Positions 18,583 to 28,808 of a stretch of DNA of 64,000 bases are shown here, piece after piece. The first letter of the stretch is position 1; every line of letters starts with the position of its first letter. The DNA is taken from positions 62,001-126,000 of the forward strand of contig JADFXM010000003.1 of NCBI GenBank assembly GCA_015233565.1. Reading direction: 5' to 3'. A program made the position numbers and the translations under genes. Origin of the DNA: Candidatus Rifleibacteriota bacterium (lineage in GTDB: Bacteria > Muiribacteriota > Ozemobacteria > Ozemobacterales > Ozemobacteraceae). Below the pieces are notes generated by a model. The model worked only from the letters and a program-made list of their open reading frames with translations, made no database searches and was not told where the DNA came from.

Positions 18583-21220
18583 CCCTAGGGTGATTGTTGG
18601 AATTTACATTGCTTGTACTACTAGTCGCAAAATACAGATTTCCACCTTTTAGATCGATCTTTACGCTTGTTCCTTCGAATATAGCGTTTGCCAGTATTTC
18701 TTTGGCTAACTTGGTTTCAAGTTCTTTTTGGACAGTTCTTTTAAGTGGTCTCGCTCCGTAAACCGGACTATAACCTTTTTGAACCAGCCAATTTTTTGCA
18801 TCATCGGTTAACTCAATCGAAATTTTACGATCGCTCATTCTTTTTCTGAGTTCGTTTAAAATCAGCTCAACAATGCCTGAAAGTTCGCTCAAATTGAGAG
18901 GTTTGAAAAGAACAATATCATCAACTCGATTCAAGAATTCCGGTTTGAATGAAGCTTTTAGCTCATGCATTACTTTTTCCCGAATCTCGGGTTTAATTTC
19001 CCCATTCTCTATGCCTTCGATCAGGTAATGTGACCCAATATTGCTGGTCATAATGACCACGACGTTTTTGAAGTCAACAGTACGTCCTTTGGAATCGGTG
19101 AGTCTTCCATCATCCAGAATTTGCAGCATTACGTTGAAAACGTCGGGATGAGCTTTTTCGATCTCGTCGAAAAGGACAACCGAATAAGGCTTCCTTCTCA
19201 CTGCTTCAGTTAACTGTCCTCCTTCGTCAAATCCAATATAACCAGGAGGTGCTCCAATCAATCTTGAGACCGCATGTTTCTCCATGTATTCACTCATGTC
19301 GATCCGAATCATATTCTCTTCGCTGTCAAAAAGCGATTCCGCAAGTGTTTTGGCAAGTTCTGTTTTTCCTACCCCGGTTGGCCCAAGAAAGATGAAGGAG
19401 CCAATAGGACGTTTGGGATCTTTTATTCCTGCTTTTGAACGCAAGACGGCATCTGCAACCAGATCGACAGCCTCATCCTGCCCTATAACACGTCCATGTA
19501 GAATTTTGCCAAGTTTTAGTATTTTTTCCCTTTCCCCTTCTACCAATCTTGTTACAGGAATTCCTGTCCACCGGGAAACTATTTCTGCAATTTCGTCATC
19601 TGTAACTACTTCCCTTACTAATCTGCCTGTGGATTGCTTTCTTTTAAGCTCTTCTTCGAATTGATTGAGTCTTTTTTTCATTTCAGGTAGTTTTCCATGT
19701 TTTAGTTCGGCTGCTAAATTTAAATTATAGTCTCTTTCAGCTTCTTCAATTCCTCTATGTAGGGTTTCAATTTCTTCCCGGAGAGATTGGACTTTCTTAA
19801 TTGTTTCTCGTTCACTTTCCCATTGAGCCTTCATCGAATCTGCACGAACTTTGCTTTCTGCAAGTTCTTTTTTCAACTCTTCCAATCTGTGAATACTTGC
19901 ATCCTCTTTTTCTTTTGATAAGGCAGCTTCTTCAATCTGTAACTGCATGATTTTTCTGATAACTTCGTCAAGTTCAGCTGGCATCGAGTCAATTTCTGTC
20001 CTGATTGTCGCGCAGGCTTCATCAATTAAATCTATTGCTTTGTCTGGAAGAAACCTATCGGAAATATATCTTTGGGAAAGGGTTGAAGCTGCAATGATAG
20101 CGTTGTCATGAATTTTTACGCCATGGTGAACCTCAAATCTTTCCTTTAAACCTCGAAGAATTGAAATTGTACTGGCAACATCCGGTTGATCTACCAAAAC
20201 CGGCTGAAAGCGTCGTTCAAGAGCTGCATCTTTTTCAAGATGCTTTCTATATTCATCAAGCGTCGTTGCACCGATGCAATGCAATTCACCTCTTGCCAGC
20301 ATGGGTTTTAGCATGTTGCCTGCATCCATGGACCCTTCAGCTTTTCCTGCTCCGACAATGTTATGCAATTCGTCAATGAAAAGAATTATTCTGCCGTCAT
20401 TTCCTCGTATTTCTGCTAAAACTGCTTTCAAGCGCTCTTCGAATTCCCCCCGAAATTTTGCCCCTGCAACAAGTGCTCCCAGATCTAGGGCAAAAATAGT
20501 TTTATCTTTCAAGCCTTCAGGAACATCACCTCTGAGAATTCTCTGGGCCAACCCTTCAACGATTGCCGTTTTCCCAACTCCCGGCTCTCCTGTTAAAACC
20601 GGATTATTTTTTGTTTTTCTGGATAGAATTCTTATAACACGCCTGATTTCTGCATCACGACCGATTACTGGGTCAAGCTTTCCTAATTTTGCTTCTTTCA
20701 CGAGATCTCGACCGTATTTTTCAAGTGCTTCAAAAGTTTGTTCTGGATTGGGGGAAATGATTCTTTGATTCCCTCTAACTTCAAGGAGGGCTCCGAGAAA
20801 TCTGTTCCGGTCGATTTTAAATTGCGCAAAAAGTCGTCCCATTGAGGATTTCCCATTTTCTTCTAACATTGCCAGTACCAGGTGTTCGATTGAAAGATAT
20901 TCGTCCTTGAGATTTTTCATTTCCTGTTCGGCTTTGATAAGAAGCATTGAAAAGTCACGGCTGACAAATATTTGCCCCGGAGATGCACCCGGGCCTGCAA
21001 CTCGTGGTTTTTTACGAAGTTCAATATTTAGCCGTTCTTTAAAGTCATCTACCGGGACATTCATTTTATTGAACAATCTGGGAAGGAAACCCTCCGCTTG
21101 CTCAAAAAGCGCTGCTAGTATATGTTCCGAATCTATTTCGGTGTTCCCGTGACTCAATGCGATGTTTTGGGCAAGCTGCAATGCTTCCTGTGTTTTAATT
21201 GTCATTTTTTCTACGTTCAT
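18557..21220 (-). CDS. clpB: ATP-dependent disaggregase ClpB
   Basis: An 887-residue Hsp100 chaperone that threads aggregated proteins through a hexameric ring with DnaK. The N-terminal Clp repeat domain (1-145) is followed by AAA module 1 with GEPGVGKT near 210, the coiled-coil middle domain (about 410-530) that identifies ClpB, and AAA module 2 with GPTGVGKT near 612. The family normally ends soon after the strand read here as GGNLYFA. About 22 further residues follow with no family resemblance, and the final codons are the complement of the end of adc. This suggests the original end was replaced by a chance read-through into the acquired block. AAAGGAG precedes the ATG. No CIRCE element was seen upstream. 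Confidence 0.96.
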   Translation of the reverse strand: MNVEKMTIKTQEALQLAQNIALSHGNTEIDSEHILAALFEQAEGFLPRLFNKMNVPVDDFKERLNIELRKKPRVAGPGASPGQIFVSRDFSMLLIKAEQEMKNLKDEYLSIEHLVLAMLEENGKSSMGRLFAQFKIDRNRFLGALLEVRGNQRIISPNPEQTFEALEKYGRDLVKEAKLGKLDPVIGRDAEIRRVIRILSRKTKNNPVLTGEPGVGKTAIVEGLAQRILRGDVPEGLKDKTIFALDLGALVAGAKFRGEFEERLKAVLAEIRGNDGRIILFIDELHNIVGAGKAEGSMDAGNMLKPMLARGELHCIGATTLDEYRKHLEKDAALERRFQPVLVDQPDVASTISILRGLKERFEVHHGVKIHDNAIIAASTLSQRYISDRFLPDKAIDLIDEACATIRTEIDSMPAELDEVIRKIMQLQIEEAALSKEKEDASIHRLEELKKELAESKVRADSMKAQWESERETIKKVQSLREEIETLHRGIEEAERDYNLNLAAELKHGKLPEMKKRLNQFEEELKRKQSTGRLVREVVTDDEIAEIVSRWTGIPVTRLVEGEREKILKLGKILHGRVIGQDEAVDLVADAVLRSKAGIKDPKRPIGSFIFLGPTGVGKTELAKTLAESLFDSEENMIRIDMSEYMEKHAVSRLIGAPPGYIGFDEGGQLTEAVRRKPYSVVLFDEIEKAHPDVFNVMLQILDDGRLTDSKGRTVDFKNVVVIMTSNIGSHYLIEGIENGEIKPEIREKVMHELKASFKPEFLNRVDDIVLFKPLNLSELSGIVELILNELRKRMSDRKISIELTDDAKNWLVQKGYSPVYGARPLKRTVQKELETKLAKEILANAIFEGTSVKIDLKGGNLYFATSSTSNVNSNNHPRVMMKDNRE

Positions 21221-21570
21221 ATGTTTACTCCTTTACTTCCCTTTTTATATCAATAATATCAAAAACCATGCCAACTATTTTCCTGATGACAGATAAATCT
21301 TGAAAAATATTGATTCCAGCGGCATTGCCCGTTTATACCAAGAATGCTATCCCCTCAATTATTTGAGAAAATGTTTTGATACGTTTCAACGCGACGTTGC
21401 GCACCACCGCGGAAGCGTCTATTATTTCTAAAAATGCTTTTTTCAACGTTTCAGCTCTTTTTTCCGTTAATAATATATCAAGTGAAAATCAGTCTTCAGT
21501 GAAAGTTTTTCAAAACAATGGATCCTGATTTTTATTTGTTTTAATAAACTCAAAAGAGAAGAGAAAATTG
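21221..21570. other. divergent intergenic region between clpB and the metallopeptidase gene
   Basis: This 350-base region must hold promoters for both flanking genes. It contains a G+C pocket with a CAACG-CGA-CGTTG hairpin (about 21388-21400) inside otherwise AT-rich sequence. I found no CIRCE inverted repeat and no convincing heat-shock sigma site. Confidence 0.5.
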
Positions 21571-23190
21571 ATGAAAAAGTTCTTGCTGGTTCTGTTCGCT
21601 TCTTGCTTTTTTAGTTGCTTTGCACTAGGCCAGACTTCTGTACAGCCTACTCTAAAAGGCCCGGTAACTGTTGCTCCTGAATTTACAGAAGTTTTGTTTT
21701 CTGACCCTATTTTTACTGAAATCAATATGGTCAGTGTAACACCTGATGGAAAGCATCTTTGGAGCATCCAAGGTGAGCTTTCACCTCCTTTGGATGGTGA
21801 CCCAGCTGAAGTTGCCAAAGAGTTTCTTCTTGAACATTCAAAGCTTTTCAATCTTCCCACAGATCGAAATCTAAAACCTTTTAATGTTGTTCGAAACGAG
21901 TCGAGCGTAGGTGGTCGCCACATTTCCTTTCAAATGATGGTCGATGAATATTTGGTCCATGATGCCCTGATTGAATTACATTTTGATCGAAATGGGGTCG
22001 TTCGTTTGGCTAATGGAGACTTCCCTGATGTGACTAAAGTCAAAAGTTCAATTCAACTCAGCCAGGCGGCTGCGATAGAAAAAGCGAAAGCGCTTCTGGG
22101 TGTTAGCAGCATGTTTGAAAAACCCTTTGCAACACTTGAATATTATCCTGTCCAAGAGGCAGGAACATTTGCTTTGGCCTATGCAGTAGTCATCCCCTCG
22201 AATAAGCCATTGGGCGAATTCAAAGTGGTTCTGGATGCTGAAACTGGTGCTGAGATCGCCAGGAGCGATGAGATGATTTATGACGAAGTGGGAAGAGGTT
22301 CCGTATACAAAAAGAACCCAATTGCAACTCCATTGAGTGTTGAGCCATTGCCATATCTTGCTTCGACGACACTAACCGGATTGTATGTTGCTATTAAGAA
22401 TCCTAGGGCACCAAATGCCGACAGGCCTGATCATGTATATAACTACGACCCTAGTGATACACATTTCGATGAGGTTAACCTTTACTATCAGCTTAATGCG
22501 ATTCATGATTATTTTGCTTCGCTTGGATTCCATAAACTCGATCGGCCTATGACTGCAGTAGTTCACTACGGAGACAAGATGGATAACGCTCTTTTTGACT
22601 CAGTATTCCAATCTTTTGGATTTGGAGATGGGGATCACAACAATGATTATGCTAGGGACGACAGTGTTATTTATCACGAATATTCACATGCTGTTATGTT
22701 CGAAATTGTTAAGATTAAAAATGCGGAGGAATCAGGTGCCATGAACGAAGCCCAGGCAGATTATTTTGGGTGTTCCATTACCAATGATCCTCGCCATGGA
22801 ATATATGTTGCTGCAAAAGCAGGTCTTCCTTATATTCGAACTTTGGCTAACAATTTTCACTACCCACAGGATATAGCGCATGAAGTTCACAAAGATGGTC
22901 GAATCTGGAGCGGAGCCCTCTGGGATCTGAGAACTGCATTGGGAAAGGAAATCGCAGATCGGCTTGTTCATGAAAGCCATTACTTTTTGAAATCAGGCAA
23001 CCCCACATTTATGGATGGCTTCAATGCTCTGCTAAATGCTGACAACAATGTTTTTGGCGGAAAAAACAAGAGTGCCATTACGGCTGTCATGAATAATCGC
23101 GGAATCAATGCACCGGCTTACAGAGGCGCAGTTTTGGAAAAACAAGACCTTCGGGCTATGAAGATTTTCCATTCCATTCACGGAAATTAA
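21571..23190 (+). CDS. secreted M4/M36-type zinc metallopeptidase
   Basis: A 539-residue pre-pro-peptidase. A signal peptide (LLVLFASCFFSCFALG) is followed by an FTP/PepSY-like inhibitory propeptide (about residues 60-230). The catalytic part contains the zinc motif HEYSH near residue 368 and the downstream glutamate in NEAQADYF (about 392), the gluzincin pattern of thermolysin- and fungalysin-like enzymes. It should be exported and degrade extracellular protein. The ATG at 21571 is chosen over the TTG one codon upstream; GAGAAGAG lies before it. It appears to be a single-gene unit. Confidence 0.88.
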   Translation: MKKFLLVLFASCFFSCFALGQTSVQPTLKGPVTVAPEFTEVLFSDPIFTEINMVSVTPDGKHLWSIQGELSPPLDGDPAEVAKEFLLEHSKLFNLPTDRNLKPFNVVRNESSVGGRHISFQMMVDEYLVHDALIELHFDRNGVVRLANGDFPDVTKVKSSIQLSQAAAIEKAKALLGVSSMFEKPFATLEYYPVQEAGTFALAYAVVIPSNKPLGEFKVVLDAETGAEIARSDEMIYDEVGRGSVYKKNPIATPLSVEPLPYLASTTLTGLYVAIKNPRAPNADRPDHVYNYDPSDTHFDEVNLYYQLNAIHDYFASLGFHKLDRPMTAVVHYGDKMDNALFDSVFQSFGFGDGDHNNDYARDDSVIYHEYSHAVMFEIVKIKNAEESGAMNEAQADYFGCSITNDPRHGIYVAAKAGLPYIRTLANNFHYPQDIAHEVHKDGRIWSGALWDLRTALGKEIADRLVHESHYFLKSGNPTFMDGFNALLNADNNVFGGKNKSAITAVMNNRGINAPAYRGAVLEKQDLRAMKIFHSIHGN

Positions 23191-23278
23191 AGAACAAAAA
23201 GTTTACTAGACTGCAAAAGCCAAATTATTGTAAACTTGATTCACCACTTCAATATGTGAAAAAGGAAAGGAAAAGAAA

Positions 23279-24418
23279 ATGGCTGTTGTAAGCAGACAAT
23301 TGCTTGAAAAACTACCGAAGACAGATTTACACTGTCATCTTGATGGTTCCATGAGAATTAGCACTATTCTCAGCTTGGCGGAATCTTATAAAATCAGACT
23401 TCCCGCAGATAATGAAGACGATTTGAAAAAACTGATCGTAATGGATAAAGGATGTAGCAGTCTTGAAGCCTATCTGAAGGTTTTTGATGTAACCCTGTTG
23501 GTTCTTCAAACTGATGAAGCGCTTGAAAGAGCAGCTTTCGAATTAGCTGAAGATGCGGCCAAAGAAAATGTGCGATATCTCGAAGTTAGATTCGCTCCAA
23601 TTCTTCACACAAATAGCCTTCTACCATTTGAGAAGATTTTTGAGAGTGTAATTGCTGGACTTCTCAGAGCTGAAAAGCGTTACAAAATCAAAACCGGCCT
23701 TCTCGTTTGTGGAATGCGAAATTTCCCAAGCGATATTTCTCATATGGCTCGCAGGCTTCATGATAGACTTTATACCTTTTCCGACCGGGAATTGTCTCAA
23801 CAACTTGCTCTTCACACCGCAAAAGTTACTACACGACTTGCTCAAAACTTTCCAACCATCGTTGGATTTGATATTGCCGGCCCGGAAAATGGTTATCCGG
23901 CAAAAGATTTTTATGAAGCGTTTCAGGAAATAATTAACAGCCATCTATCCATAACAATTCATGCAGGTGAAGGATATGGCCCCGAATCAATTGAACAGGC
24001 TGTCAAATACTGTCACGCCCACCGAATTGGACACGGAACTCGTTTGATCGAAGCAAAGGATGATTCAAAACTCAGAACCCTCTACAGATATTTTAAGGAT
24101 AAGCGAATTCCTCTTGAAATTTGTATTACAAGCAATGTTCAAACTGGCGCGGTTCCGAATATTCAAAAACATCCGATCAAGACTTTCCTTGAAGACAAAG
24201 TGCGGTGTACGATTTGTACTGACAACAGGCTTGTGTCTGATACAAGTGTAACCGATGAATACCTCAGAATGATGGAAGCCTTTGACGTCTCCAAAGAGGA
24301 TTTGTACAAGCTTATAATTTACGGATTTGAAAGTACGTTCTTGCCCTATGAAGAGAAAGAGTCCATACTCAGAGAAGTCGAGCCTATTTTGAAACGCGAA
24401 TTGTTCTCCGAAAATTAG
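23279..24418 (+). CDS. add: adenosine deaminase
   Basis: A 379-residue amidohydrolase that deaminates adenosine or deoxyadenosine to inosine or deoxyinosine. Zinc and substrate ligands are visible: DLHCHLDGS (HxH near residue 17-19), HAGEG near 228, RIGHGTR, and the second-shell aspartate in TDNR near 314. TDNR instead of TDDP is found in part of the bacterial family; aminofutalosine or N6-methyl-AMP deaminases are related alternatives. A purine-rich ribosome-binding region (GGAAAGGAAAAG) precedes the ATG. A strong hairpin terminator follows directly, so this is a single-gene or last-gene unit. Confidence 0.9.
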   Translation: MAVVSRQLLEKLPKTDLHCHLDGSMRISTILSLAESYKIRLPADNEDDLKKLIVMDKGCSSLEAYLKVFDVTLLVLQTDEALERAAFELAEDAAKENVRYLEVRFAPILHTNSLLPFEKIFESVIAGLLRAEKRYKIKTGLLVCGMRNFPSDISHMARRLHDRLYTFSDRELSQQLALHTAKVTTRLAQNFPTIVGFDIAGPENGYPAKDFYEAFQEIINSHLSITIHAGEGYGPESIEQAVKYCHAHRIGHGTRLIEAKDDSKLRTLYRYFKDKRIPLEICITSNVQTGAVPNIQKHPIKTFLEDKVRCTICTDNRLVSDTSVTDEYLRMMEAFDVSKEDLYKLIIYGFESTFLPYEEKESILREVEPILKRELFSEN

Positions 24419-24434
24419 TTTCTAAAAAACTAAC

Positions 24435-24472
24435 TGGGATTGGTGAATACCACCAATCCCAATTTTATTTTA
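24435..24472 (+). terminator. Rho-independent terminator after add
   Basis: A perfect 10-bp stem (24436-24445 with 24451-24460, GGGATTGGTG and its complement) closes a 5-base loop and is followed by a T-rich run. On the other strand it is also followed by T6 and may end the bacterioferritin transcript. A second weaker imperfect hairpin with a T5 tail lies at about 24492-24536. Confidence 0.88.
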
Positions 24473-24548
24473 GACATGCTTTTAGGCAGGTTTCAGTTCC
24501 AGGGAGATTCGATTTGATTTCCTGAACTGTTTTTGTAGAGGCTTTAAT

Positions 24549-25016
24549 CTACCCTACCTGAGTCGAAAGAAATACAGGAAGAGTCATGTGTTTAATTTGA
24601 TCCTGGAGTTCTTCAATTTTATCCACATGCCTATCTTCGTCCAACAGTATTTTTTCTAACATTTCGCGGGTGGCGTAATCCTTTACTTCTCCTGCAAGTA
24701 TTATTGCCTGATTATAAGCTTTTATTGCATCAATTTCCCCAGAGTGGTCGTGAAATAGCTGCTTCTCAACATCAGCTCCAATATTAATCTTCTTAAGAGA
24801 TGAAACTACCGGGATTCCTTCCAGAAAAATAATTCGCCCGATTAACATCTCAGCATGTTTCATTTCATCTATGGCTCGGCTTTCAAAGTGCTTGTGAAGC
24901 TTTTCATATCCCCAGTTATTTGCCATTTCTGAATGAACCATATATTGGCTAATTGCGGTTAATTCATCAGAAAGTAGAGAGTTAAGTTCTTTCAAAAGAT
25001 TTTGATTTCCTTCCAT
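24549..25016 (-). CDS. bfr: bacterioferritin
   Basis: A 155-residue four-helix ferritin that stores iron. All ferroxidase ligands fall at their canonical bacterioferritin numbers: Glu18, Glu51, His54, Glu94, Glu127 and His130, with Tyr25. Met52, the axial ligand of the inter-subunit haem, is also present, so this is a haem-binding bacterioferritin rather than a plain ferritin. GAGGAG lies ahead of the ATG. There is no bfd ferredoxin gene next to it. The gene stands alone between two non-coding stretches. Confidence 0.94.
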   Translation of the reverse strand: MEGNQNLLKELNSLLSDELTAISQYMVHSEMANNWGYEKLHKHFESRAIDEMKHAEMLIGRIIFLEGIPVVSSLKKINIGADVEKQLFHDHSGEIDAIKAYNQAIILAGEVKDYATREMLEKILLDEDRHVDKIEELQDQIKHMTLPVFLSTQVG

Positions 25017-25396
25017 TTCCGTCTCCTCATGAGTAATTAAATTTTTAAAAATGTTAGTAAATATTTATTCTTTCAAAATTTTACATTTCAAAAAAATAAA
25101 TCAGAAACACCTCTCGAAAAGGACAATTAAATATACAATAGCAATTAGTAATTGGCAAGGGATTTGAAAAAAAAGACACAATGCAGATCTTTGGCTAAAA
25201 TACCGATTAGTTATGATTTTCCCGAAAAAAGTCATGTGTCAGTTCAATCTACAAATCCAGTCTTTCAGAGAGTGAAGCAGGTTTTTGAGCAAAGCTGAAG
25301 TAACCCTAAAATCAAGTTTACGTTTGCCGTGGGGGGGTAATAAGAAAGCAGAAATTTTCAAAAAAGGCCGAATGAATCAAATTTAATCGAGTGCAT
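25017..25396. other. intergenic region upstream of bfr
   Basis: This 380-base stretch is very AT-rich next to bfr and must carry its promoter. No clear Fur box, long inverted repeat or open frame is visible. A G7 run lies at 25332-25338. Confidence 0.5.
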
Positions 25397-28327
25397 CTAA
25401 TTTATCGGAATGGTGAATTTTTCAACTTCTTGTTTCAAGTTTTTGAAGTCAATTTCCATTTTCTTTAGTAATTCAGGTAACTCGCTGGCTAGATTTTCTT
25501 TCCCGGCTATTTCTACTTCGAATGCGGAATTCTTAAGAGCTTTAGCACCAAGGTTTGCACTGGCTCCTTTTATCGTATGTGCAATTTGGGAGGCGATCAA
25601 AGGCTGATTTTCCGCAATAGCGGCTTTCAGTTTTTCAAATTCATTTGGAATATCCTCAAGATACTCTTTAATTACTGACTTTGCAACTTTTAAGTCGTTC
25701 ATAACCCTATCCAGAAATTCTTGATAATCAAAGATTGAAGAATCAAGGTTGTTTATCTTGGCTTTTTCAGCTTCTTGTTGTTTTATTGCTTGAGGGTTTG
25801 CGAGCCATTTTTCAACCGTTGAGGCCAATTTCTGAGGTGGGATGGGCTTTGGAATAAAATCACTCATTCCAGCTTTAGTACAATTTTCTCTGTCTTGAGG
25901 GAGCACATTTGCTGTCATTGCAATAATTGGGACGTCATGATTTTGCACGACTGAGCTCTTGTTTCGTATTAGTCTTGTCGCTTCCAGCCCGTCCATTTCA
26001 GGCATCTGCATATCCATTAGTACCAAATCATATGGAATCATTTCCAAAGCTTTTACTGCTTCCGCCCCGTTAGCTACAGCATCAGCGCGGTAACCAAGTT
26101 TTTCAAGTATAGCCAACGCAACTTTTTGATTTGTAATATTGTCTTCGGCCAGAAGAATACGGACTCTTTTTCTTTTATCCTCTGCAAGTGTATAACGGGT
26201 TATTATCTTTTTCGGGGCCACTTTTTTCTTGCCGGTTCCACCAAGCGCAGTGCAAATGCAATCGAAGAGACTCGATCTTTTCACGGGCTTGGTCATATAA
26301 CCCCTGAACCCAATTTCTTCAAATTTTTTTGCGTCTCCTCTCTGAGTAAGCCCTGTTATAGCTATCATCTGAATATCATTGATTTTTTCATCAACTTTGA
26401 TCATTTTCCCAAGAGCATATCCGTCAATATTGGGCAAAATATAGTCCACAAGCGCAATTTTAAAAGGGTCATTTACTTGGACTGCTTCATGAAGCTTTTT
26501 AAGGGCATCAAAAGCATCTACTGCTGTTTCACATTTGAAGTTCCAGGATTTCAAAAGGATAGAAAGAAGCCGGCGATCGGTTGGATTATCGTCGATTACC
26601 AGGACTTTGGTCCCTGTTAAATCTTTGATATACTCTTCCGGTTCTTCAAATGAGATCGGTTGTTTTTCAAATTCTGCGGTAAACCAAAATAATGAGCCCT
26701 TTCCAACCTCGCTTTTTACACCGACTTCCCCCCCCATCATTTCTACCAGTTTTTTAGAAATTGACAAACCCAGCCCGGTTCCACCAAATTTTCTGGTGGT
26801 TGAAGCGTCAGCCTGGGAAAATGGCTTGAAAAGAACATCACGACGTTCTGCTGGGATTCCAATGCCGGTGTCACGAACCGAGAATTTCAAAAAGACTTTT
26901 TGGGGAGATTCTGATAACAACTCTGTTATTACGCAAATTTCCCCACTTGCTGTGAATTTTATGGAATTCCCCGCAAGGTTTATAAGGATTTGCCGCAACC
27001 TTCCTGGGTCCCCCCGGAGAAGTGCTGGGACATCAGGTTCTATGAGATATACAAATTCGATTCCCTTGGTTTGTGCTTGAAAGGCTAACAGTTCAGAGAT
27101 ATCTTCAAGGCAGGTTCTAAGATTGAAATCCAATGCCTCCAATTCGAGTTTTCCGGCTTCGATTTTTGAAAAATCAAGGATGTCGTTAATGATTGTGAGA
27201 AGCGCTCCCGCACTAGTTCTAACAGTTTCGGTATATTCTTTTTGTTGCTGAGTTAGTTCTGTGTCGATTAAAAGGCCGGTCATGCCTATTATCCCGTTCA
27301 TGGGAGTTCTGATTTCGTGGCTCATATTTGCTAGAAATTCACTCTTGGCGACGTTTGCTTGTTGTGCCTCGGAAGCCATTTTATTTGCTCGTTCAATTGC
27401 GGCCTTCAATTCCTGGTTGATTTTATCAGTTTCATTTTTTGCAGACTTCAATTCATCCTGTATCTCTTTTAAATGGGTGATATCGCTTACTACTGCAAGA
27501 ATATGAGGCTCGTTATTAATGGTGATTTTTTCAGCAAAAAACAATCCCGTCATTTCTTCTCCAGACTTTTTTCGAAGAGTTACTTCGAAATTTCTCAGCC
27601 TACCTTCTTCTTCTATTTTTTGGAAGATTTCGGAAAAAAGTTGGGGATTTTCTGAATTTAGTCCGAGATGAGCTCCTGTGCTTTCAATTACCTCATCTCT
27701 ATTAAATCCGAGATATTTTTCGAAACTTTCGTTAATTTCTACAAAATGGCCATCAGATCTTCGAATTATTCCCATGATCATCGGGCTGGAATGAAAAGTT
27801 TTGGAAAACTTCTCTTCGCTCTGTTTCAGTGTTCCTTCCATGAATTTTCGGGGGGTGATTTCAATGGTGGAACAAAGGATTCCAATTGACTTTCCGGATG
27901 AATCTTGAATCGGGACCTTAGTAAAGGAAAACCAGCACTTTTGGGAATTAATTTCGATTTCTTCATCTCGCATGAGAGCTGAACCGTTTTCCATGGCTTC
28001 CTTTTCTTCAAGGAAATTGCACTCAGCTTCTTCACGTGGGAAGAGGTCAAAATCCGTTTTTCCCAAAACGGATTCTTCTTCTTTTTTTATAAACCTGCAG
28101 TAGGAATGGCTTGCAAAAAGGTAAGTTCCATTGTTGTCTTTCATGAAAATATTGCTGGGAGCTTTTTTGAGGATAATTTCCAGCTTGGTTTTGCAGGTTT
28201 CAAGCTCTCGATTTTTTTCTAAAAGATGCTTATTGGATTCCTGTATTTTTCTATAATTTCCAATATGATGATGAATCAATAAACCTATTGCTACGAAACC
28301 GGTTATTTGAAATATTAGCCAGAACAT
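25397..28327 (-). CDS. hybrid sensor histidine kinase with two receiver domains and Hpt
   Basis: A 976-residue phosphorelay protein. One N-terminal membrane helix anchors it, followed by a short coiled coil and two PAS domains (about 45-165 and 170-290). The kinase has the phospho-accepting His in SHEIRTPMNG near residue 335 and intact ATP-binding GTGLGLS. Two receiver domains follow, with aspartates in LVDYIL (about 626) and LMDMQMPEMDG (about 770). The C-terminal Hpt domain has its histidine in AHTIKGAS near 916. This BarA/GacS-like layout allows a His-Asp-His-Asp relay to a separate response regulator, which is not in the window. There is only one membrane helix and no periplasmic sensor, so sensing is probably through the PAS domains. 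AGGA precedes the ATG. Confidence 0.93.
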   Translation of the reverse strand: MFWLIFQITGFVAIGLLIHHHIGNYRKIQESNKHLLEKNRELETCKTKLEIILKKAPSNIFMKDNNGTYLFASHSYCRFIKKEEESVLGKTDFDLFPREEAECNFLEEKEAMENGSALMRDEEIEINSQKCWFSFTKVPIQDSSGKSIGILCSTIEITPRKFMEGTLKQSEEKFSKTFHSSPMIMGIIRRSDGHFVEINESFEKYLGFNRDEVIESTGAHLGLNSENPQLFSEIFQKIEEEGRLRNFEVTLRKKSGEEMTGLFFAEKITINNEPHILAVVSDITHLKEIQDELKSAKNETDKINQELKAAIERANKMASEAQQANVAKSEFLANMSHEIRTPMNGIIGMTGLLIDTELTQQQKEYTETVRTSAGALLTIINDILDFSKIEAGKLELEALDFNLRTCLEDISELLAFQAQTKGIEFVYLIEPDVPALLRGDPGRLRQILINLAGNSIKFTASGEICVITELLSESPQKVFLKFSVRDTGIGIPAERRDVLFKPFSQADASTTRKFGGTGLGLSISKKLVEMMGGEVGVKSEVGKGSLFWFTAEFEKQPISFEEPEEYIKDLTGTKVLVIDDNPTDRRLLSILLKSWNFKCETAVDAFDALKKLHEAVQVNDPFKIALVDYILPNIDGYALGKMIKVDEKINDIQMIAITGLTQRGDAKKFEEIGFRGYMTKPVKRSSLFDCICTALGGTGKKKVAPKKIITRYTLAEDKRKRVRILLAEDNITNQKVALAILEKLGYRADAVANGAEAVKALEMIPYDLVLMDMQMPEMDGLEATRLIRNKSSVVQNHDVPIIAMTANVLPQDRENCTKAGMSDFIPKPIPPQKLASTVEKWLANPQAIKQQEAEKAKINNLDSSIFDYQEFLDRVMNDLKVAKSVIKEYLEDIPNEFEKLKAAIAENQPLIASQIAHTIKGASANLGAKALKNSAFEVEIAGKENLASELPELLKKMEIDFKNLKQEVEKFTIPIN

Positions 28328-28808
28328 CTGAATCCTGAAAACTCAAAATTTGAATCTCTTATATAACTTCAATTTTGAGATGATACCAAAATAGATTTCC
28401 TTTTTCCTGCTATTTTTAGTTTCTCACGAGAAGGAACTTTTGTAAACCAATTTGATTTTAAATAGCTGTATTATATCGATTGTTTAGAGCTCACCTGAAG
28501 ATAAGGGGGATTGCTTTACCGGCATTACCAAACTGAAACCAGTTTTTTGTTAATTATAGGGAGTGGAGCGAAAAAGTGGTGATAGTAAGATTTTGGAAGC
28601 ACCTTTGTTAAGTAAAGTCAAAGCTATCTGCTGTTTTACAGCAATTCTTGTGGGTTTTCTCGCAAAATATAGCTATACTGATTTTTGCTACGAAACTTAT
28701 CGGAATAATTAGTTTTTTGAACATTGCTCAAAATGGCTCTCAAAAACAATCACAGGGACTCACCGAGAATCGCTGGCTGTTTTATCAGAGTTTTGGATGA
28801 GAGGGAAT
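28328..28808. other. intergenic region between the kinase gene and gspE
   Basis: These 481 bases lie downstream of gspE and upstream of the kinase gene, both on the minus strand. An imperfect inverted repeat (CTCAAAATTTGAA with TTCAATTTTGAG, about 28339-28374) sits just before the kinase start and could be an operator or leader hairpin. A short palindrome GCTGT-TTT-ACAGC occurs near 28630. No known riboswitch signature was recognised. Confidence 0.45.

Noticed and set aside
20274..20768. 164-codon frame antisense to clpB
   Set aside because: clpB is unmistakable on the other strand; the antisense frame is a by-product of its codon use.
21221..21570. CIRCE or heat-shock sigma promoter for clpB
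   Set aside because: A GTTGAAAC-like string is present on the minus strand, but no matching downstream element and no CIRCE inverted repeat.
28328..28808. Cyclic-di-GMP riboswitch near the kinase and gspE
   Set aside because: No recognisable GEMM core motifs; only short chance hairpins were found.
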